Shown here: positions 58,233 to 64,000 of the stretch, piece after piece
Numbering within the stretch: the stretch's first letter is position 1
How the letters are laid out: the number at the start of each line of letters is the position of its first letter
Assembly (NCBI RefSeq): GCF_011405515.1
Contig: NZ_AP022671.1
Coordinates: 2,914,001 to 2,978,000, forward strand
Length of the DNA: 64,000 nt
Source of the DNA: Nitrospira sp. KM1
Lineage (GTDB): Bacteria > Nitrospirota > Nitrospiria > Nitrospirales > Nitrospiraceae
Direction: 5' to 3'
Notes under the pieces: model-generated
The model's input: only the letters and a program-made list of their open reading frames with translations
The model's database searches: none
What the model was told of the DNA's origin: nothing
Program-made: the position numbers and the translations under genes

Positions 58233-59179
58233 ACAGTCTCTGGCTCGATCAACGAGAACGAGGCAGTCGCCGTTTGATCCTGTGCCTGACGTGGATCACG
58301 CTGCGGCTGGGACGCGGCCTGTCACGAGTATTTCTATATCCGATCTGCCTCTATTTTACGGTGTTTTCCGGAGGGACGCGCCGCATCTCCAAAGAGTATC
58401 TCGAAAAGGTGCTGCGACGCCGGGTGGGTTCGATGGATGTGTTCCGACATTTTCACACCTTCGCGTCCACGATACATGACCGAGTGTATCTGCTGTCGGG
58501 AAAGCACCGGCATTTCGAGGTGCGGATCGAAGGGGAGGAGATCCTCGAACCGTATCTCGAACAGAAGCGTGGATGCATTCTACTGGGCTCGCATCTGGGC
58601 AGCTTCGAAATGTTGAGGGCCCACGGTCTGTTCGAACGGCAGCTGCCGATCAGTATGGTCATGCACGAAGGCGCGACTCCGAATTTGAACGCGGTCCTCC
58701 ACAATCTCAATCCTGCCATCCGGCCTCGCATCATTTCACCCGGTACGCCGGATACGATGCTGATGGTCAAGGAGCGGCTGGATCTCGGCGAGCTGGTTGG
58801 AATTTTGGGAGATCGGATCTTTCGCGGCGACCGGGCGATGGTCTGCACCTTTCTGGGGCAGCCGACTCGATTTCCCGAGGGGCCATTATTGCTCGCCGCG
58901 TTGTTGCGGGCTCCCGTTATTTTGTTCTTCGGACTGTACGAAGGCGGGCGTCGCTATACCGGACGCTTCGAGCTATTGAGCGAGGCGATGCCGGCGGTCC
59001 GTCCCAGGTCGTCCGACGACCTTCGTCCTTGGCTCGAACGGTATGTCGGCAGACTCGAACACCATTGTCGGTTGTATCCCTACAACTGGTTTAACTTCCA
59101 TGGATTACCTCATGAAACACAGTCTGCACATCTTCATCCTGAGTCTCCTTTGCTGGTCGCCGACGGACGTATTCGGTGA
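58229..59179 (+). CDS. LpxL-like acyltransferase of the polyene cluster
   Basis: A 316-residue protein starting with GTG 58229, which overlaps the dehydratase stop; an upstream frame continues but lies inside the dehydratase gene. It has an N-terminal hydrophobic stretch (LYPICLYFTVF) and the catalytic H-x4-E motif in LLGSHLGSFEMLRAHG. The homology to lauroyl transferases (LpxL/LpxM, LPLAT family) suggests it attaches the polyene acyl chain to a membrane lipid, as in flexirubin and aryl polyene pathways. It overlaps the next gene by about 70 bases. Confidence 0.85.
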   Translation: MNSLWLDQRERGSRRLILCLTWITLRLGRGLSRVFLYPICLYFTVFSGGTRRISKEYLEKVLRRRVGSMDVFRHFHTFASTIHDRVYLLSGKHRHFEVRIEGEEILEPYLEQKRGCILLGSHLGSFEMLRAHGLFERQLPISMVMHEGATPNLNAVLHNLNPAIRPRIISPGTPDTMLMVKERLDLGELVGILGDRIFRGDRAMVCTFLGQPTRFPEGPLLLAALLRAPVILFFGLYEGGRRYTGRFELLSEAMPAVRPRSSDDLRPWLERYVGRLEHHCRLYPYNWFNFHGLPHETQSAHLHPESPLLVADGRIR

Positions 59180-59699
59180 GACGGACTCGCCGCCGTGGAA
59201 CGTGCCTCAGCTGATGGAGCTTATGGCGCAAGTGACGTCCCGTCAGGAAAGCTTTACGGAGACCAAGATCGTGGGGGTCTTGACTCGTCCTCTCGTCTTG
59301 AAAGGGACATTATCCTATGTCCGGCCGGATCGGGTCGAAAAACATGTTCTGGCTCCTTATGACGAACATGTCGTCGTGCATGGCGATCAACTCACGCTGG
59401 CCAATCGCGAGGGCACCAAACGGGTGAACGTGAGAAGTCATCCGCTGATCTGGTCATTCGTGGAAGCGATCCGTGCAAGTCTCGCCGGCGATCTCACCAC
59501 GCTCGGCCGTTTCTATTACATCGATCTGCAAGGAACCCGGGACAGTTGGATTCTGATCTTGCGGCCGTTGGACCGGCAGGCTGCGGAGTATCTCTCCAGC
59601 GTCAGACTGAGTGGACACGGCAACCGTTTGGTCAGCGTGGAGATTCAGGAAACAGGCGGGGACCGATCGGTCATGCTGATCCAGGGACACGTGTCGTGA
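59112..59699 (+). CDS. LolA-like outer-membrane carrier of the polyene cluster
   Basis: A 195-residue protein begun at ATG 59112 where a signal peptide starts (ending near FGET). It has the LolA-type opening of the mature part, QLMELMAQVTSRQESFTETK, then LKGTLSYVRPDRVEKHVL, and IDLQGTRDSWILILRPLDR. This is the ApeL-type protein of aryl polyene clusters, thought to carry lipid-linked pigment to the outer membrane. It overlaps the acyltransferase end and, by GTGA, the exporter start. Confidence 0.83.
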   Translation: MKHSLHIFILSLLCWSPTDVFGETDSPPWNVPQLMELMAQVTSRQESFTETKIVGVLTRPLVLKGTLSYVRPDRVEKHVLAPYDEHVVVHGDQLTLANREGTKRVNVRSHPLIWSFVEAIRASLAGDLTTLGRFYYIDLQGTRDSWILILRPLDRQAAEYLSSVRLSGHGNRLVSVEIQETGGDRSVMLIQGHVS

Positions 59700-62020
59700 G
59701 TGCCGCCTTTCGGCCCGCCCTCATCCTCTGGGTCGTCTTCCTTCTCGCGTGCGGCGCCGTGGTGACTCGAATGACAGTGACCACCGATTTGGCGGCATTA
59801 TTATCCGGCTCGGCCATTCCTGCCCAGGAACTTCTGATCGCGCAATTGCGGGATGGAGTGGCGGCCCGCCTGTTACTGATTGCCATCGAGGGTGCGGATC
59901 CTGAAACTTTGGCGGAGGCCAGCGGCCGGCTCACGGAAGCGATTCAAACCAGCAACCTGTTTGGCTATGTGCACAACGGTGATCCGGCCAAACTCAAGAT
60001 CGAACGCGACGTCCTCATGCGACATCGGTATGTCCTGAGTTCGGCCGTCGCCGCCGATCATTTTACCGCGCCCGCCTTGCGTGCTTCCCTTGAGCGTCAA
60101 ATGGAATTGCTCGGTTCTCCTGCCGGGGCCGTGACGAAAGCGCTGTTGCCAGCCGATCCAACGGGCGAGCTCGCACACATTCTGTCCGAGTTGTCCATGG
60201 GGGACGGCCCCTCGGTGCTGCACGGAGTCTGGTTCTCACGGGATGGTTCCCGCGCGCAACTTATCGCGGAAACGCGGGCGGCAGGCTTCGATCTCGATCA
60301 GCAGGGATCCGCATTGACGGCGGTTCGGAAGGCATTCGCTTCTCTGGGGCTGCCGGAAAGTGTTCGTCTGCTTATCAGCGGACCCGGCGTCTTTGCCGTG
60401 GACTCGCGAGCCACGATCGAACGGGATTCATGGAGACTCTCGGCCGTGGCCGGCACGCTCGTCGTCGGATTGCTGCTCACGATATATCGTTCCGTTTCGC
60501 CCGTTTTACTGAGTCTGCTCCCGGTGCTCAGCGGTCTTCTTGCCGGCGTCGCGGCGGTTCAGATTGTCTTCGGCTCGGTCCACGGCATTACGCTTGGATT
60601 TGGTGCGACGCTGATCGGCGAAGCCGTCGATTATCCGGCATATCTGTTCACGCAGGTCATGACCGGTGAACGGTTTCAAGAAACGCTCTCTCGTGTGTGG
60701 CCGACCTTGAGGCTGGCCGTGCTGACGACCGTCTTCGGCGCGCTGACGATGTTGCTCTCGAGTTTCACGGGCCTGTCACAACTAGGCGTTCTGTCGGCCG
60801 TGGGTGTATCGGTTGCAGGTCTCGTGACCCGGTGGGTACTGCCTGCCCTCTCACCGCAACCCATGAAAAGTTCCGCCCGCGAAATTCTTCCGCTGAACTG
60901 GACCAGACCGTTGGCGGACCTGCGTTCCGCCTCCTGGGTTATCTGGGTGCTGTGTTTTGGCGCCATGGGGTTGCTGACGGTCAAACATCAGAGCATTTGG
61001 GATCATGATCTCGCCAATCTCAGTCCTGTCTCGCAGTCGGCCAAAGACTTGGATGCGCAATTGCGCGCTGAACTCGGGGCACCGGACGTCCGTTATGTCG
61101 TCGTGGTGCGAGGCCCCGATCAGGAACAGGTTCTCACGACGAGTGAACATCTTGCCCTGGTGCTGCACCGAATGACGCAGGACGGATTGTTGACCGGCTA
61201 CGATCTTCCCAGCCGGTATCTCCCGTCTCGAGAAACCCAGAGCCGGCGACTGGCGGCGCTTCCTGACCGAGCACAGCTTGCCGCCGCGCTCACCCGTGCG
61301 CGTGACGGGTTGTCGTTCCGCTCCGGCCTCTTCGAGCCGTTCTTACGGGATGTCGAACAAGCACGCGCTGGGAAGTTGCTCGAGAGCGACGATCTGCGGG
61401 AATCGGCCTTTTCCATAAAACTCAGAGCACTGCTACTTTCCGGCAAGGACGGCTGGATAGGGCTGGCGCCGCTCCGCGGCGTGTCTTCAAGCACGGCGGT
61501 CGCGGACCGGCTTGCTCAATCCGGTCTGTCCGGTGCGAGGTTTCTCGATCTCAAGGGTGAAGCCGAACGATTGGTCGATGGGTATCGCCGGGAATCCCTT
61601 CGGTTTACAGCCGCCGGTTTCCTGGCCATCACCGCCGTTCTATGGTGGGGCCTCCGGAATCCCGGTCGTGTGGGACGTGTGCTGGTGCCGCCCGTCGTGG
61701 CCGTCATCTTTGTCGTGACGATTCTCACGGTGGCCGGTGAACGGCTGTCACTGTTCCATCTCGTGTCGCTCTTGCTGGTGATCGGGATCGGGCTGAACTA
61801 TGCGCTGTTTTTCGACAGACGATTCACGGATGAAGCCGAGCGCCGGCGCAACCTTCTGTCCCTGACCGTCTGCATCCTCTCCACCCTGTCGGCATTCGGT
61901 GCGCTGGCGTTCTCACATACGGCGGTGCTCCATGCCATTGGGCTCACGGTGAGCCTGGGTGCATTCTTCTCCATGATGTTGTCCGCGGCGCTCGTCCAGA
62001 GACGGGAGACCATCCGATGA
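59696..62020 (+). CDS. MMPL/RND-family exporter (ApeM-like)
   Basis: A 774-residue membrane protein started at GTG 59696, overlapping the LolA-like gene's stop. It has one helix at the N-terminus, a periplasmic domain, a block of five helices (VGLLLTIYRSVSPVLLSLLP through ALTMLLSSFTGLSQLGVLSA), a second periplasmic domain, and a final block of helices. The duplicated layout is that of MMPL/RND exporters of lipids. In aryl polyene clusters it moves the finished pigment from the inner membrane. It overlaps the next gene by four bases. Confidence 0.88.
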   Translation: MSAAFRPALILWVVFLLACGAVVTRMTVTTDLAALLSGSAIPAQELLIAQLRDGVAARLLLIAIEGADPETLAEASGRLTEAIQTSNLFGYVHNGDPAKLKIERDVLMRHRYVLSSAVAADHFTAPALRASLERQMELLGSPAGAVTKALLPADPTGELAHILSELSMGDGPSVLHGVWFSRDGSRAQLIAETRAAGFDLDQQGSALTAVRKAFASLGLPESVRLLISGPGVFAVDSRATIERDSWRLSAVAGTLVVGLLLTIYRSVSPVLLSLLPVLSGLLAGVAAVQIVFGSVHGITLGFGATLIGEAVDYPAYLFTQVMTGERFQETLSRVWPTLRLAVLTTVFGALTMLLSSFTGLSQLGVLSAVGVSVAGLVTRWVLPALSPQPMKSSAREILPLNWTRPLADLRSASWVIWVLCFGAMGLLTVKHQSIWDHDLANLSPVSQSAKDLDAQLRAELGAPDVRYVVVVRGPDQEQVLTTSEHLALVLHRMTQDGLLTGYDLPSRYLPSRETQSRRLAALPDRAQLAAALTRARDGLSFRSGLFEPFLRDVEQARAGKLLESDDLRESAFSIKLRALLLSGKDGWIGLAPLRGVSSSTAVADRLAQSGLSGARFLDLKGEAERLVDGYRRESLRFTAAGFLAITAVLWWGLRNPGRVGRVLVPPVVAVIFVVTILTVAGERLSLFHLVSLLLVIGIGLNYALFFDRRFTDEAERRRNLLSLTVCILSTLSAFGALAFSHTAVLHAIGLTVSLGAFFSMMLSAALVQRRETIR

Positions 62021-63204
62021 ATTCCCTCACCGTCACTGCGATGACGACGGTCAATCCTCTCGGTCGCGGTCTCGCCGCGACCTGGGACGGGCTGTATCAA
62101 AACCGGCACGGACTGCGGCCCAACGATTTTGAGGACGCCGCCATCGACACCTGGATCGGGCGAGTCGACGGACTGGAGAAAGAACCGCTCGAAGGAAACC
62201 TGGCTGACTTCGATTGTCGCAACAACCGGCTGGCGGTCATCGCCTTGCGGCAAGACGGATTCGAACAGGCCGTCGCACGAGCGCGTACAAAATACGGCGC
62301 GGATCGCATCGGTGTGCTGGTCGGAACGACCACCTCCGGGATTCTCGAAACAGAGATGGCCTACCGCCAGCGAGGTTCACGGAATGGAAATCTGCCGCCC
62401 ACGTTACGCTACCGGTGCACCCAAAACGTCTTTTCGGTCAGCGACGTCGCCCGGCGCCACTTGTGTCTGAACGGCCCGGCCGCGTCCGTCTCGACGGCCT
62501 GTTCGTCCAGCGCCAAGGTATTTGCCAGTGCGTCCCGCTGGATCGAGGCCGGGTTGTGCGACGCCGTCGTCACGGGCGGGGTCGACAGTCTGTGCCTCAT
62601 GACGCTGTACGGGTTTTCATCGCTCGGACTGCTTTCCGACATGCCGTGCCGACCCTGCGATGTGCATCGCAACGGTTTGTCCATCGGAGAGGCGGCAGGA
62701 TTCGCATTACTGGAACGGACTCATGAGGCCGACGGCGACATTGTGTTCCTGGGATACGGAGAAAGCACCGATGCCTATCATATGTCGACACCTCACCCGG
62801 AAGGAACGGGTGCGGCCGCGGCAATGCAACAGGCTTTGCAGTGCGCCGGCTTGACGCCGAGGGACATCGACTACGTCAATATGCATGGCACCGGCACACA
62901 GGCCAATGATCGCGCTGAAGATCAAGCGATCGAACGGACGTTCGGCAAACGGACGCCGTGCAGTTCGACCAAGGGCGGAACCGGCCATACCCTGGGCGCG
63001 GCAGGCATCGTGGAAGCGATTCTGACGATCTTCTGCCTTCGGTATGGGCTGCTGCCGGGAATCATTCATACGCGGCAACTCGACCCGGATTTTCGCAGTC
63101 GGATTCTCCTCCAAAGCGAACGGCGACCGGTACGGTTTGCCATGAGCAACTCCTTCGGGTTCGGCGGCAACAACTGCAGCCTCATTTTTGGAAGGACGGG
63201 CTGA
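62017..63204 (+). CDS. Beta-ketoacyl-ACP synthase (FabF-like)
   Basis: A 395-residue condensing enzyme. The active-site Cys is in VSTACSSSAKVFASASRW, the two His residues in NMHGTGTQANDRAEDQAI and GGTGHTLGAAGIVEA. The ending NSFGFGGNNCSLIF is typical. It condenses malonyl-ACP with the growing polyene. The following gene begins at its last base (TGATG), so the two are coupled; such paired KS genes form the KS-chain length factor complex of aryl polyene systems. Confidence 0.95.
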   Translation: MNSLTVTAMTTVNPLGRGLAATWDGLYQNRHGLRPNDFEDAAIDTWIGRVDGLEKEPLEGNLADFDCRNNRLAVIALRQDGFEQAVARARTKYGADRIGVLVGTTTSGILETEMAYRQRGSRNGNLPPTLRYRCTQNVFSVSDVARRHLCLNGPAASVSTACSSSAKVFASASRWIEAGLCDAVVTGGVDSLCLMTLYGFSSLGLLSDMPCRPCDVHRNGLSIGEAAGFALLERTHEADGDIVFLGYGESTDAYHMSTPHPEGTGAAAAMQQALQCAGLTPRDIDYVNMHGTGTQANDRAEDQAIERTFGKRTPCSSTKGGTGHTLGAAGIVEAILTIFCLRYGLLPGIIHTRQLDPDFRSRILLQSERRPVRFAMSNSFGFGGNNCSLIFGRTG

Positions 63205-64000
63205 TGCAGCTCTATGTGCAAAGTGTGGGGCTCATGGGGCCTGGATTGAACGGCTGGGTCTCGACGCAACCGATTCTGACCGGCTCCGCTCCCTACCGGT
63301 TCGGCGATACGCCTCGGGTTGTCCCGAGCATCTTGCCGGCGACGGAGCGCCGCCGCAGCAGCGACGCGGTCAGATTGGCCATTGCCGCCGCCGAGGAAGC
63401 CTTGCGGGGCAGCGAGATTACGGGCAACGAGACGGCGACGGTGTTTGCGTCTTCGGACGGCGACGGGTATATCACGCATCAGATCTGTGAGGCATTGACG
63501 ACGCGCGAGAAGGAGATTTCGCCGACTTCGTTTCACAATTCGGTGTACAACGCCCCGGCCGGCTACTGGAGTATCGCCATCGGGTCACGGCTGGGATCGA
63601 CAAGTCTCTGCGCCTTCGACGGCTCGTTTGTCGCCGGCCTCCTGGAAGCCGCCGCTCAAACGTGCGTCGATCATCGGCCGGTCATGCTGATCGCGTCGGA
63701 TCTCCCGTTTCCCTTTCCCCTGTATGCCCTTCGGCCTATCGAGCACGCGTTCTCCGTCGCCATTCTGATGACGCCCGATGCCGGCAGGGGCGCGTTGATG
63801 CAATGGCAGATTCAGATCGGCGCCCGCGAGCCGGCCACGTCTGATCCGGCGGGATTGCCGGCCGGCCTGTACCGTAACCCCGCCGCTCGCTGTTTGCCGT
63901 TGCTGCGGACGCTGGCCTGCCGCTCGACGGAAACCGTGGTTCTCGACTATCTCGACAATAACAGCGTGACCGTGTCTTGCCAGCCGGTGGTGCCGTCATG
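63204..64000 (+). CDS. Ketoacyl-synthase-like chain-length factor (cut by the right edge)
   Basis: At least 265 residues; the frame is open to the edge, and the last bases TCATG suggest the stop and next start overlap just beyond it. It matches the short 'beta-ketoacyl synthase N-terminal-like' family: PATERRRSSDAVRLAIAAAE, FASSDGDGYITHQICEAL and SPTSFHNSVYNAPAGYWSIA. The position of the catalytic Cys reads SLCAFDGSFVAGLLEAA, which differs from the TACSS motif, so it is likely a non-catalytic partner that sets chain length. Confidence 0.88.
   Translation, partial: MQLYVQSVGLMGPGLNGWVSTQPILTGSAPYRFGDTPRVVPSILPATERRRSSDAVRLAIAAAEEALRGSEITGNETATVFASSDGDGYITHQICEALTTREKEISPTSFHNSVYNAPAGYWSIAIGSRLGSTSLCAFDGSFVAGLLEAAAQTCVDHRPVMLIASDLPFPFPLYALRPIEHAFSVAILMTPDAGRGALMQWQIQIGAREPATSDPAGLPAGLYRNPAARCLPLLRTLACRSTETVVLDYLDNNSVTVSCQPVVPS

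Overview
The window is a GC-rich bacterial chromosome segment with a Gram-negative cell plan: LolA, many beta-barrel and lipoprotein signals, an LpxL-type acyltransferase and a MenG/UbiE quinone methyltransferase. The gene set suggests a Nitrospira-like member of the Nitrospirota. The strongest pointers are the PCP_red-domain proteins (one fused to UspA and rubredoxin domains, one to a radical SAM enzyme) and the many small envelope and stress proteins. This placement is an inference from gene content; there is no rRNA or ribosomal protein here to confirm it.

Layout. 1-12.5 kb is accessory-like: a broken macro-domain gene next to a DUF7002-type protein, an outer-membrane protein, a methyltransferase, a seven-repeat BNR lipoprotein, a Ku protein, and a small island of YciI/VOC genes that includes a decayed VOC gene. 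12.5-22 kb holds envelope and housekeeping genes: a lipocalin-like CrtC/AttH protein, a Lon-N protein, an ABC-2 exporter, a SirB1-type protein, a MarR/metallo-beta-lactamase pair and a phosphoesterase. 21.8-33.6 kb is mostly core metabolism: truD, a split arginine dihydrolase/ornithine cyclodeaminase operon with a poly-G frameshift, gpsA, larB, larC, a cation antiporter, pdxA and rsmA. 34.2-38.2 kb is ftsK-lolA plus an Fe(II)/2-oxoglutarate oxygenase.

39-45.8 kb, all on the minus strand, is the most unusual part: a CopD-like membrane protein, a radical SAM/SPASM-PCP_red protein, a UspA-UspA-PCP_red-rubredoxin-PCP_red-PCP_red protein, a B12-type radical SAM gene destroyed by frameshifts, and menG/ubiE. 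After a lower-GC gap with a possible hsdS remnant comes a uvrA that lacks the usual insertion domain.

49.6-54.9 kb is a run of small plus-strand genes, each with its own strong ribosome binding site, for stress and envelope proteins: CsbD, PepSY, a barrel protein, a 50-residue metallothionein missed by length cut-offs, a triple-BON lipoprotein, Fe/Mn superoxide dismutase, a DUF3015 lipoprotein, a 30-residue membrane peptide and a beta/gamma-crystallin.

55.4-64 kb (cut by the right edge) is a tightly overlapped operon: deacetylase, acyl carrier protein, AMP-ligase, dehydratase, LpxL-like acyltransferase, LolA-like carrier, MMPL exporter, ketoacyl synthase and a second ketoacyl-synthase-like protein. 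This is the layout of an aryl polyene (xanthomonadin/flexirubin-like) pigment cluster and would give an outer-membrane-anchored antioxidant polyene.
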